60,159 nucleotides of DNA from Acetivibrio ethanolgignens (GCF_001461035.1 NZ_LNAM01000164.1:1-60159), one strand, 5' to 3'. Counted from the first letter of the stretch, positions 17,615 through 25,308 are shown. The notes: generated by a model from the letters alone, not told the origin. A program made the numbers and translations.

Positions 17615-17689
17615 ATTGCAAAAATGCAATTTCCAAAGTGTAAACTTCATCAAAATGCAATTCTCGCAATATTCCGGGAATTGCATTTT
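17615..17689. promoter_or_regulatory. Two TGCAAT-type palindromic operators in the divergent control region
   Basis: Site 1: ATTGCA-AAAA-TGCAAT (17615-17630). Site 2: AAAATGCAATTC (17652-17663) and GAATTGCATTTT (17678-17689), a perfect 12-bp inverted repeat with 14-bp spacing. Both share the core TGCAAT/ATTGCA. They sit between the XRE gene (minus) and the rep/mob block (plus). The rest of 17575-17912 holds a perfect hairpin ACTTCGGGACA-AAA-TGTCCCGAAGT (17793-17817) and no convincing gene. Confidence 0.7.
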
Positions 17690-17912
17690 TTTCGTGTAGA
17701 CTTAGGGTAGTTCATCGATGGACGGCACCTTGAAAACAGAATGACCGTCCGAAAAGGAATACCCCGGCTGGGGAAGCACCGCAAGGAGTCGGACTTCGGG
17801 ACAAAATGTCCCGAAGTTGCGAGGAGCGTGCCAACGCCGGAACACGCCGCAGGAATGGGGCAGGAAACCTTTTCGGGGAGAACGGCAACGGAAAGCAAAA
17901 TGGAGGGAACGC

Positions 17913-18326
17913 ATGAGAGATAACCCCTATAAAGACTTGCCGCCGCTGGAACGCAGGCCGGACGGTTCCCTTTACCGCATGACCCCGGCGCAGAGAAAAC
18001 AGGCGGCCAGCCTGATACGCCGGGAGTGCTGTTGCTGTGAGGACGGCAACTGCATTGTCCTTGACGATGGGGACACCTGCACCTGTCCGCAGACGATTTC
18101 TTTCTCGGTCTGCTGTAAGTGGTTCCGCTGGGCGGTCTTGCCGCTGGACGGGACGCTGGAAGCGGAGATTTTCCGGGATAAGGACTTGAAACGCTGTGAG
18201 GTCTGCGGCGGTGTGTTCGTCCCCAAATCCAACCGGGCAAAATACTGCCCCGGCTGTGCCGCCAGAGTTCACAGGCGGCAGAAAACAGAAAGTGAACGGA
18301 AAAGGAGGTCTGCTGTGGACAGTTAG
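17913..18326 (+). CDS. Cysteine-rich VLP domain protein
   Basis: 137 residues from ATG 17913 behind GGAGGG; the open frame upstream has no ribosome site. The N-terminal part reads NPYKDLPPLERRPDGSLYR and is followed by a Cys cluster (RRECCCCEDGNC, CTCPQ, SVCCKWF) and VLPLD, the region that names this family. The C-terminal C-x2-C...C-x2-C (CEVCGG, YCPGC) is a zinc ribbon. The family is common in conjugative and mobilizable elements of Clostridia, but its role is unknown. It precedes the rep and mob genes and is likely co-transcribed. Confidence 0.82.
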   Translation: MRDNPYKDLPPLERRPDGSLYRMTPAQRKQAASLIRRECCCCEDGNCIVLDDGDTCTCPQTISFSVCCKWFRWAVLPLDGTLEAEIFRDKDLKRCEVCGGVFVPKSNRAKYCPGCAARVHRRQKTESERKRRSAVDS

Positions 18327-18437
18327 GAGCGAAAAAAGCCTTGATTTATCAGGCTTCGCAAGCCCCAAACCGGGGCTGGTGGTATAAAGTATCGCCCGCC
18401 CCGGAAAACGGGCTTCTAACCGTCCACAAAACGCACT

Positions 18438-18833
18438 ATGACAAATACCATCTATATCCATCAGCCGGAAAAGGCGTTCAGCTTCACCCGGCTCCCGAAT
18501 TTCCTCTTTGAAGCCCCCACATTCAAGCCCTTGTCCAACGAGGCAAAGGTTCTGTACGCCTTTATCCTGCGCCGGACAGAGTTATCCCGCAAGAATGGGT
18601 GGGCGGATGATTGCGGACGGATTTATCTGTACTATCCCATCTGCGAGGTGGTTGACCTGCTCCACTGTGGGCGGCAGAAAGCGGTAAACACCCTGCGGGA
18701 ACTGCAATACGCCGGGCTGGTGGAGATCCAGAAGCAGGGCTGTGGAAAACCCAACCGCATTTTCCCAAAATCCTATGAAGCGGTTCCAAACACCGACTTC
18801 AAGAAATCCGGTTCTGGTACGCCGGAGGGCTGA
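18438..18833 (+). CDS. Replication initiator RepA-like protein, possibly truncated
   Basis: 131 residues. The N-terminus (FTRLPNFLFEAP, LSNEAKVLYAFILRRTELS, GRIYLYYPICEVVDLLHCGRQKAVNTLREL) matches the RepA_N-type winged-helix domain of plasmid and IME replication initiators (PF06970). Family members usually continue well beyond this domain. Here the frame stops at 18833, while the neighbouring frame continues as ENRTYEVRKSLPGSTKTG, which resembles the missing linker. A frameshift near 18825 is therefore likely. It may support rolling or theta replication of the excised circle. Confidence 0.68.
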   Translation: MTNTIYIHQPEKAFSFTRLPNFLFEAPTFKPLSNEAKVLYAFILRRTELSRKNGWADDCGRIYLYYPICEVVDLLHCGRQKAVNTLRELQYAGLVEIQKQGCGKPNRIFPKSYEAVPNTDFKKSGSGTPEG

Positions 18834-18931
18834 AAACCGTACTTATGAAGTGAGGAAATCACTCCCCGGAAGTACGAAAACCGGACGGTATATAGAAATA
18901 CAAAGATTAAAAAGATTTATTTATATTCTAT

Positions 18932-19003
18932 CCATTCCAATCCTATCCGAGCTAATTTCTGCGGGATTTTCCCTGTGGAAAACCCCGGATAGGAAAGGAA
19001 TGG
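18932..19003 (+). other. Long hairpin immediately upstream of the mob start
   Basis: CCATTCC-AA-TCCTATCCG (18932-18949) pairs with CGGATAGGA-AA-GGAATGG (18986-19003): 16 paired bases with a symmetric A·A bulge. The loop contains a second potential stem, GGGATTTTCC with GGAAAACCC. It ends 13 bases before the relaxase ATG and so could control its translation, or serve as a replication or transfer structure. Confidence 0.6.
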
Positions 19004-19016
19004 GGAAAGGAGCAGA

Positions 19017-19961
19017 ATGGCACAACACGCAATTTTGCGGTTTGAGAAGCACAAGGGCAACCCGGCAAGGCCGCTGGAAGCCCATCACGAAAGACAGAAA
19101 GAACAATACGCCAGCAACCCCGACATTGACACAAGCCGGAGCAAGTACAACTTTCATATCGTCAAGCCAGAGGGCAGGTACTATCATTTCATTCAAAACC
19201 GCATTGAACAGGCCGGGTGCCGAACCCGCAAGGACAGCACACGGTTTGTCGATACGCTGGTAACTGCCAGCCCGGAGTTTTTCAAGGGGAAATCCCCAAA
19301 GGAGATACAGGCGTTTTTCCAGAGGGCGGCGGACTTCCTCATTGGCCGGGTAGGACGGGAAAATATCGTGTCGGCGGTGGTACACATGGACGAGAAAACG
19401 CCCCACCTGCATTTGACCTTTGTTCCGCTGACAAAGGACAACCGCCTGTGTGCAAAGGAGATTATCGGCAACCGGGCAAACCTGACGAAGTGGCAGGACG
19501 ATTTTCACGCCTATATGGTGGAGAAATATCCTGACTTGGAGCGTGGGGAGAGCGCCAGCAGGACAGGCCGGAAGCATATCCCCACCCGGCTTTTCAAACA
19601 GGCGGTTTCCCTCTCCCGGCAGGCAAGAGCCATTGAAGCCACACTGGACGGCATTAACCCGCTGAACGCCGGAAAGAAAAAAGAGGAAGCCCTCTCCATG
19701 CTGAAAAAGTGGTTCCCGCAGATGGAGAATTTCTCCGGGCAGTTGAAAAAGTACAAGGTCACAATCAATGACCTGCTGGCGGAGAATGAGAAGTTGGAAG
19801 CAAGGGCAAAGGCCAGCGAAAAAGGAAAGATGAAAGATACGATGGAACGGGCAAAGCTGAAAAGCGAACTGGACAATTTACAGCGGCTGGTTGACCGTAT
19901 CCCGCCGGATATACTGGCGGAACTGAAACGTCAGCAGCGGCACACGGTAAAGGAAAGGTGA
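19017..19961 (+). CDS. mobV: MobV-family relaxase (plasmid recombination/mobilization protein)
   Basis: Nicks oriT and pilots the single strand during conjugal mobilization. 314 residues from ATG 19017 behind GGGGAAAGGAGCAG. It shows the family's N-terminal block (ILRFEKHKG, HHERQKEQYASNPDID) and the metal-binding histidine triad in HMDEKTPHLHLTF (H123, H130, H132). The C-terminal third is a coiled coil (LLAENEKLEARAKASEKG). It matches the oriT at 14704-14741 in the same element. The relaxase is intact but no coupling protein or secretion system is encoded, so transfer depends on a helper. Confidence 0.92.
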   Translation: MAQHAILRFEKHKGNPARPLEAHHERQKEQYASNPDIDTSRSKYNFHIVKPEGRYYHFIQNRIEQAGCRTRKDSTRFVDTLVTASPEFFKGKSPKEIQAFFQRAADFLIGRVGRENIVSAVVHMDEKTPHLHLTFVPLTKDNRLCAKEIIGNRANLTKWQDDFHAYMVEKYPDLERGESASRTGRKHIPTRLFKQAVSLSRQARAIEATLDGINPLNAGKKKEEALSMLKKWFPQMENFSGQLKKYKVTINDLLAENEKLEARAKASEKGKMKDTMERAKLKSELDNLQRLVDRIPPDILAELKRQQRHTVKER

Positions 19962-20033
19962 TAGATATAAGCAGAAATTTTCGCCGCCTCTGTGCGGCAT
20001 TGTACCTTGAAAACTGAATATGGAGGACACTGG

Positions 20034-20228
20034 ATGGCAAAAAGTGAAAGCGATATTTTTACACCCCGAACAGGGCAGGTTATACAAGCAGAGAACGGCA
20101 CGCAGTATTTTGTATGTGGGAACAACCGTATAAAAATCTCCGAACACTTCGCCGCAGGCGGGAAGCCCCTCGGTGATCTGATTGTAGATGTGGTGCGGCA
20201 TACCGCAGAAAAAGCCGCTTCAACCTGA
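20034..20228 (+). CDS. TnpW-like small element protein
   Basis: 64 residues from ATG 20034 behind GGAGGAC. It reads as a short beta-rich protein (TGQVIQAENGTQYFVCG, IKISEHFAAGGKPLGDLI) ending in a helix. Small proteins of this size and sequence type directly upstream of the large serine recombinase are called TnpW in Tn4451-related elements. The family name is recalled from pattern and position. A role in controlling excision is possible but unproven. Confidence 0.72.
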   Translation: MAKSESDIFTPRTGQVIQAENGTQYFVCGNNRIKISEHFAAGGKPLGDLIVDVVRHTAEKAAST

Positions 20229-20238
20229 TAGCCCATCA

Positions 20239-20300
20239 TTGATAACACGCCCACGCTTATGATATAATTGCCATAGAGCAAAAGTATTGTAAGCGTGGGT
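20239..20300 (+). promoter_or_regulatory. Recombinase promoter overlapped by an inverted repeat
   Basis: TTGATA (20239-20244), 18-bp spacer, TATAAT (20263-20268). An inverted repeat CCCACGCTTA (20250-20259) and TAAGCGTGGG (20291-20300) spans the -10 and the start of the transcript, so it could be an operator or a leader hairpin. The recombinase GTG follows at 20328. Confidence 0.68.
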
Positions 20301-20327
20301 TGTTTCTTTAGAAGGAGGATTTTTACG

Positions 20328-21950
20328 GTGAAACAACCTTACAATACTACGATTTACAACACGGCGCTTTATATGAGATTGAGCCGGGACGATGAACTGC
20401 AAGGAGAAAGCGGGAGTATTCAGACACAACGCATGATGCTCCGGCAATATGCCGCCGAGCATGGCCTGAATGTCATAGATGAATATATCGACGATGGATG
20501 GTCTGGAACGAACTTTGACAGGCCGGATTTTCAGAGAATGATTGATGACATTGAGGACGGGAAAATCAACTGCGTTGTTACGAAGGATTTATCCCGCTTA
20601 GGCAGAAACTACATTCTGACCGGCCAGTACACGGAAATCTACTTTCCCAGCAAAGGCGTCCGCTATATCGCTGTCAATGACAATGTGGACACCATCAACG
20701 GAGAGAATGAGCTTGCCCCATTCCTCAACATTCTGAATGAAATGCACGCCCGCCAGACCAGCAAAAAGGTAAAGGCGGCCATGCGGACACGGTTCGCAAA
20801 TGGCGCACACTATGGAGCCTATGCTCCGCTTGGCTATGTCAAAGACCCAGATAAGAAAGGCCATCTTCTGATTGACCCGGAAACAAGGTGGATTATCGAA
20901 AAGATTTTTGACCTTGCCGTTCATGGCCGGGGAGCCGCCAGCATTACACGGATTTTGGTCGAAGAAAAAGTACCTACTCCCGGCTGGCTGAATTTCCAGA
21001 GATACGGCACTTTCGCAAATATCTATGCCGGAGCGCCGGAGGAAAAAGCCTATGCGTGGACGATAGCGCAGGTGAAAAGTATTCTGAAAGAGGAAACCTA
21101 TATCGGACACAGCGTCCACAATAAGCAGACCAACATTTCATTCAAAAACAAGAAGAAAGTACGCAAGCCAAAAGAGGAATGGTATCGTGTGGAGAACACC
21201 CACGAAGCGATTATTTCCGAAGATGTGTTCCGTCAAGTACAGGAGCAGATTTGCAACAGGCGCAGACGGCAGAAGAACGGCACAACACAGATATTTTCCG
21301 GGCTGGTAAAATGTGCGGACTGCGGCTGGTCGCTGGCCTATGGTATGAACAGCCAGAACAAAAATCCCTATGCCCACTACCATTGTAGCAAGTACGGGCA
21401 AGGATTGCACCAGTGTTCCATGCACTATATCCGCTATGATGTGCTTTACGCCTATGTCCTTTCCCGTCTGCAATACTGGTCTGTGCTGGCACAGCAGGAT
21501 GGGGACAAACTTCTGAAACGGCTACTTAACGCCAGCGACAAGGAACGCAATACTGCAAGGAAGCGGCAGACAGCCGAACTGAAAAAGGCGGAAAAGCGCA
21601 AAGCAGAAGTAGACACCCTGTTTGCAAAAATGTATGAGGACTGGTCTGCCGGACGCATTACAGAATACAATTTCAATATGCTGTCCGAAAAGTATCAGGG
21701 CGAACAGCGAGAATTGGACGTAAAAATTGAACGGCTTCACGAAGCGATGGAGACCGCCGCCCAGACAGCGGTTGACGCTGAAAAGTGGATAGGTCTGATG
21801 AAACAGTATGTCAATCCCACAGAATTGACGGCTGAACTTCTGAATACGCTGATTGAAAAAATCCTTGTCCATGAAGCGGTCAAAAGTGAGGACGGAAGCC
21901 GGGAACAGGAAGTGGAAATCTTCTACCGCTTTATCGGCAAAATCGAATGA
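20328..21950 (+). CDS. Large serine recombinase (TnpX/TndX type)
   Basis: Catalyses excision and integration of the element. 540 residues from GTG 20328 behind GAAGGAGG. The resolvase domain begins ALYMRLSRDDE (catalytic Ser about 19) and continues with DEYIDDGWSGTNFDRPDFQRM and TKDLSRLGRNY. The recombinase domain (about 170-290) is followed by a zinc ribbon (CADCGWSL...CSKYGQGLHQCS) and a coiled coil (about 390-470) rich in Lys/Glu. This is the domain order of the large serine integrases of Tn4451/Tn5397-like elements. The stop lies 22 bp before the right inverted repeat, the usual position. The gene looks intact, so the element is probably active. Confidence 0.93.
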   Translation: MKQPYNTTIYNTALYMRLSRDDELQGESGSIQTQRMMLRQYAAEHGLNVIDEYIDDGWSGTNFDRPDFQRMIDDIEDGKINCVVTKDLSRLGRNYILTGQYTEIYFPSKGVRYIAVNDNVDTINGENELAPFLNILNEMHARQTSKKVKAAMRTRFANGAHYGAYAPLGYVKDPDKKGHLLIDPETRWIIEKIFDLAVHGRGAASITRILVEEKVPTPGWLNFQRYGTFANIYAGAPEEKAYAWTIAQVKSILKEETYIGHSVHNKQTNISFKNKKKVRKPKEEWYRVENTHEAIISEDVFRQVQEQICNRRRRQKNGTTQIFSGLVKCADCGWSLAYGMNSQNKNPYAHYHCSKYGQGLHQCSMHYIRYDVLYAYVLSRLQYWSVLAQQDGDKLLKRLLNASDKERNTARKRQTAELKKAEKRKAEVDTLFAKMYEDWSAGRITEYNFNMLSEKYQGEQRELDVKIERLHEAMETAAQTAVDAEKWIGLMKQYVNPTELTAELLNTLIEKILVHEAVKSEDGSREQEVEIFYRFIGKIE

Positions 21951-21972
21951 CACATCTTGAGATACCCAACAA

Positions 21973-21992
21973 TATCTTTAACTAAGGGAAAC
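21973..21992 (-). repeat. Right terminal inverted repeat of the mobile element
   Basis: TATCTTTAACTAAGGGAAAC, complementary to the left end at 18 of 20 positions. It is followed by GGGA (21993-21996) and then host codons GAT GGA CTT. Confidence 0.88.
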
Positions 21993-21996
21993 GGGA

Positions 21997-23019
21997 GATG
22001 GACTTCCCGAAATTTCCATGCTGCCGGTGCTGGCAGAGGTCTATGAGACAACGGCAGATGAGCTTTTGGCAGGAAAGCGGCTGGAAAAGGAGACGGTAGA
22101 AAAAAAGGAACTGGGAAGGCAGTGGAGATACTGCTATGAACAGACAGAGTATCGCTTGACGAATTTATGCTTGATAGCAGTGGCGGTTTTCCTGGGTGGA
22201 TTTTTTTTGGTAAAGGTTCTTAAAAAGGCACTTCTGTATCTATTTGGTTTTGAACTGAGTATAGCAGTTGCTTTTACTGCAGGTCTGTGGTTCTGGCTTT
22301 TAGGAACGGTACTGTGGGTAATAGGATTCCGCAGCTTCATCCAAAGGATTGGAGCTATACCACAGGAGGAAGATAAGAAAAAGCTTTATAGCGACTGTCT
22401 GGAACGAGGTATAAAAAAGTCCTCTGTAACGGCTGGTATCAGTGGTGGCTTGATTTTTTTGAGCCTGAAAGTCGCATTTTTAGAAAAGTTGCCAGCGGCT
22501 GTAATCGTTGGTTTACTTAATGGAATTTTTCTGCGGCTTTTTTTTATGAAATGGTACAAAATTCAATTAAAGAAACAGCTTGGTATAGTAATGGGAATAC
22601 TGCTGGCAGGAATTTTAGTAAGCGGCGGCTTTCGGGGCTTTACCAATGCTGTCATTAATAAAGGAGTAGCACAGGCACTTCCGGAGCTGGAATTTGCTTC
22701 CCTTGTAAACCACTATTTTCAGGCCTACAATGCTTTTAAAAATGCAAGAGATATGGAAGGCATTTGGCCGGAACAGGAAAAAGGGGACGAAATTGTACAT
22801 CCGGAGTATTTTGACGAGGAAATTAAGTATCATGAGCGTTATGCTGATTATGTAGGAATTATCCGCTTTGACTATGAAAATCACACGGTTTACCGAAAAT
22901 ATAGCGGCGAGGCTCTGGAGGCAGAAAAAAAGACGCAGACAACTGGCGAATTTATCATCCTTTTACTGACCTGTTTGGCTGCCGGTGGATATAGTTTTTT
23001 AGTCCGCCGTCAGAACTGA
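21997..23019 (+). pseudogene. XRE-family membrane regulator, 3' part
   Basis: Continues the frame of 14404-14541: KWERG is followed by DGLPEISMLPVLAEVYETTADELLAG, the standard continuation of XRE proteins of this kind. Then come a linker and five hydrophobic segments between about 22160 and 23010 (for example CLIAVAVFLGGFFLVKVL, LLGTVLWVIGF, LLLTCLAAGGY). The intact gene would encode a 386-residue membrane-bound HTH regulator. By itself this part lacks a start and ribosome site. It converges on the flippase gene with a 10-bp overlap. Confidence 0.88.
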
Positions 23020-24515
23020 AAGTCTGACGGACGGATAACATTTAATATGTAAAGAAGTGCCAAATAGGAAAGACAAAGTCCAAGGCAGCAAAGAAATAGC
23101 ACTAAGGCGTTTGAAATATCCGGCAGCATAGAAAAATACTGATAGCTTTTGTGAGTAAGAAAGCCTAAAAAGGACAGACTGATGCCAGGCTTCAAAATCC
23201 AGGAAATAGCATCAATTTTCAAAGGAAAGCTTCTGTTGATTGCCTGGAAATCCAGCAGGGAGATGGTAAGCTGACTGACTAAAAGGCCGGTGAGGTAGCC
23301 ATTGATTCCCTGACCGGGCACAAGGAAAAATAAAAAGCCGATACGGATGGAAAGGCCGGCAACTGTATTCAGAAAGGTTAAGTGGGTCTGACCAAGGCCG
23401 TTGATGATACTCCCGAGGGTAGTGGACAGGTATAAAAAGGGACACAGCCAGGAGAGGATTATCATAAAGGTGCCGGCAGCCGGATTGTGAAAAAATATGT
23501 TTCCCAGAGCATCTCCAAAGACAAGGAAAATGCAGGTAGATAAAAGGCCGATTAAAATACTGTATTTTACGGTAAGACCGCCGATATGCTGGATGCGGTT
23601 TTCTCTACCGTCAGCCTGAGCCTCCGAGATCGTCGGGAGTAAAAGGACTGCCAGAGAATTCGTAATGGTAGAAGGAAACAAAATAAAGGGCATGGCCATT
23701 CCATGCAGAACACCGTATAAGCCCAGAGCTTCTGAAGAAGAAAGCCCATGGGCTTTTAACATATGAGGAATCAAAATAGCTTCGCCACTGTTTAAAAGGC
23801 TGATAATCAGGCGGGTGGCTGTTAAGGGTACGGCCAGCAGTAAAAGCCGCTTCATAATGGACTCGCTGGACCTGAGTCGGGAGCTGGGAATGATTTTTGC
23901 AGGCCGGTGGAAAAAAAGAGAAAAAAGGCTAAAAAGGTCTGCTGCAATTTCTCCGAGAACTACACCAAAGACAGCCAGTTCACAGGTAACCTTTGCATCA
24001 CCGCTGCCAATAAAAATTGCCAGAAAGTAAACGGAAATAATCCGAACCAGCTGCTCCAGAAGCTGGTTCAAGGCGGGAATTGCTGTCCTTTTTAAGCCAT
24101 AGTAGTAGCCGTTAATGCAGGCTGTCATGCCGCAAAAGGGAAATACACAGGCCAGCACCTTAAAAGAACTGGTACAGTCAGGCTCCAGAATGATAGACTG
24201 GGCAATAAAATCGGCATTAAAATAGACCAGCATGGATAAAAGGCTGGCGATAGAAACAGAACAGAGCATACCGGTATAGAGGACGCGGCGTTTGTCCGGG
24301 TGGCTGGCAGCCATCTGGGAAATTGAAGTCTGGATGCCGGAGGCATACAGGGTAAAGCAAATGCCGTAGACTGGAAATACCAGCTGATACAGGCCCAAAT
24401 CCCGGGCAGACAGCATGTTGGAAAGATAAATTTTATAGAAAAAGCCCATAATCCGGGTTAAGAATCCGGCCAGGGTTAAAATCAGGGTTCCGGTGAGAAC
24501 TTTATTTTTTTTCAT
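23010..24515 (-). CDS. SpoVB/MurJ-like lipid flippase (MATE/MVF superfamily)
   Basis: 501 residues with about 14 hydrophobic segments and no soluble domain. The N-terminus (GTLILTLAGFLTRIMGFFYKIYLS) and GLYQLVFPVYG are typical of stage V sporulation protein B and polysaccharide exporters, which move lipid-linked sugars across the cytoplasmic membrane. Because many Clostridia have several paralogues, assignment to sporulation cortex synthesis is not certain. It is a single gene on the minus strand. Its promoter region (24516-24618) adjoins the divergent type III toxin-antitoxin promoter. Confidence 0.88.
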   Translation of the reverse strand: MKKNKVLTGTLILTLAGFLTRIMGFFYKIYLSNMLSARDLGLYQLVFPVYGICFTLYASGIQTSISQMAASHPDKRRVLYTGMLCSVSIASLLSMLVYFNADFIAQSIILEPDCTSSFKVLACVFPFCGMTACINGYYYGLKRTAIPALNQLLEQLVRIISVYFLAIFIGSGDAKVTCELAVFGVVLGEIAADLFSLFSLFFHRPAKIIPSSRLRSSESIMKRLLLLAVPLTATRLIISLLNSGEAILIPHMLKAHGLSSSEALGLYGVLHGMAMPFILFPSTITNSLAVLLLPTISEAQADGRENRIQHIGGLTVKYSILIGLLSTCIFLVFGDALGNIFFHNPAAGTFMIILSWLCPFLYLSTTLGSIINGLGQTHLTFLNTVAGLSIRIGFLFFLVPGQGINGYLTGLLVSQLTISLLDFQAINRSFPLKIDAISWILKPGISLSFLGFLTHKSYQYFSMLPDISNALVLFLCCLGLCLSYLALLYILNVIRPSDFQF

Positions 24516-24618
24516 GGAATATTCCTAAAAGAAAGAGTTGTTTCATTATATTCAGGAGAGCTGGCCTTCATTCGGATTGAATCGCTTATATTTTGCATAT
24601 AATAATATAGAGAAGTCC

Positions 24619-24647
24619 TTGACTTTTTATTTTATACTTGTTAAAAT
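24619..24647 (+). promoter_or_regulatory. Promoter of the type III antitoxin RNA
   Basis: TTGACT (24619-24624), exactly 17 bp, TAAAAT (24642-24647). Expected start near 24655, four bases before the first antitoxin repeat. Confidence 0.85.
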
Positions 24648-24658
24648 ACAATTAGGAA

Positions 24659-24757
24659 GAAAGTTTACCACTGACCGATATGTGGTATATAAGTGGTCGG
24701 GTTGAAAGTTTACCGCTGACCAATATGCGGTATATAAGTGGTTGGGTTGAAAGTTTA
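24659..24757 (+). ncRNA. Type III antitoxin RNA: two 45-nt repeats plus a partial third (CptI-like)
   Basis: Tandem units at 24659-24703 and 24704-24748, 45 nt each and 40 of 45 identical, then GAAAGTTTA of a third unit running into the terminator. Each unit can form stem A (CCAC/GTGG in unit 1, CCGC/GCGG in unit 2) and stem B (CCGA/TCGG, CCAA/TTGG). Stem B uses the loop of A, giving an H-type pseudoknot. Four of the five differences between units are paired compensatory changes. Promoter, repeats, terminator and toxin gene are in the canonical type III order. In known systems the toxin cuts the repeat RNA and is held inactive by the pseudoknots. Confidence 0.88.
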
Positions 24758-24786
24758 GTCCTTCGCCGAAAGGCGAGGGACTTTTT
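24757..24786 (+). terminator. Leaky terminator between antitoxin RNA and toxin gene
   Basis: Stem AGTCC-T-TCGCC with GGCGA-G-GGACT closed by a GAAA tetraloop, followed by TTTT (24783-24786). In type III systems partial read-through here sets the antitoxin-to-toxin ratio. Confidence 0.88.
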
Positions 24787-24805
24787 ACATAGCAAGGATG
24801 GGTGA

Positions 24806-25270
24806 ATGAAAAAAACAGGGTTTTATATTATTAAAGACAAATTTTTTGAAGATATGTCAGATCCTTACCTTAAAGGGAATAAGGAGGGAAACAGACCACA
24901 TTATTATTGTTTTGAAGACAGTGATATGGGAATTTATTGGATGATACCACTGTCAAGCAAGATTCAGAAGTTTAAAAAAATTATAGAAAAGAAAGAAAAA
25001 GCAGGAAAATCTTGTGATATTCTTTGCATTGTAAAATTGGATGATGACAGAGAAAGTGCTTTTTTGATTCAGGATATGTTTCCTATTACAGAAGAATACA
25101 TAGAACGTGAATATACGATTGCGGGTAATCATTTAATGCTGACAAGTGAGCATACAGCGAAAATGATTGAACAAAAGGCAAGAAAAGTTATGGGTATGTT
25201 AAAACGTGGGGTAAAATTTATGCCAACCCAACCAGATGTAATTACGATATTAAAAAAATTGAAAAAATAG
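24806..25270 (+). CDS. Type III toxin-antitoxin endoribonuclease toxin, CptN/ToxN-like
   Basis: 154 residues. It reads GFYIIKDKFFEDMSDPYLKG, then NRPHYYCFED, GIYWMIPLSSKIQKF, CDILCIVKLDDDRESAFLIQDM and an N-terminal-like helix near the end. These segments fit the CptIN branch of the ToxN/AbiQ family: compact RNases that bind one end of each antitoxin repeat and form a ring with the RNA. The IPLSSK segment is where the family carries its conserved active-site Ser/Lys. The call rests equally on the RNA repeats, promoter and terminator upstream. Likely biological roles are phage defence or element maintenance. ATG 24806, AAGGA at 24793. Confidence 0.87.
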   Translation: MKKTGFYIIKDKFFEDMSDPYLKGNKEGNRPHYYCFEDSDMGIYWMIPLSSKIQKFKKIIEKKEKAGKSCDILCIVKLDDDRESAFLIQDMFPITEEYIEREYTIAGNHLMLTSEHTAKMIEQKARKVMGMLKRGVKFMPTQPDVITILKKLKK

Positions 25271-25275
25271 TAATG

Positions 25276-25308
25276 AATGCCGGTATTCTGATGGATACTG
25301 GCATTTTA
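25276..25308 (+). terminator. Terminator after the toxin gene
   Basis: AATGCCGGTAT (25276-25286) pairs with ATACTGGCATT (25295-25305), one G·U pair, followed by a T-rich run. Confidence 0.8.

Larger units (their letters stand above)
14542..21996. mobile_element. 7.46-kb integrative mobilizable element (TnpX/TndX-type) carrying ant(6)
   Basis: Boundaries are set by the split host gene. Left end GTTTCCCAAAGTTAAAGATA (14542-14561) and right end TATCTTTAACTAAGGGAAAC (21973-21992) are inverted repeats, 18 of 20 identical. GGGA flanks both junctions (14538-14541 and 21993-21996), containing the GA dinucleotide core typical of this recombinase class. Contents: MobV-type oriT, ant(6) streptomycin resistance gene, P-loop kinase, XRE regulator with operators, Cys-rich VLP protein, RepA-like protein, MobV relaxase, TnpW-like protein and a large serine recombinase next to the right end. 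It is GC-richer than the host. No type IV secretion genes are present, so it needs a helper element to move between cells. Confidence 0.93.

Noticed and set aside
17650-18461. Long minus-strand ORFs opposite the Cys-rich VLP gene
   Set aside because: Shadow frames; the plus-strand gene has a start site and a recognisable family.
24659-24748. CRISPR array
   Set aside because: The two 45-bp units are directly adjacent without unique spacers, and promoter, terminator and toxin gene fit a type III antitoxin instead.
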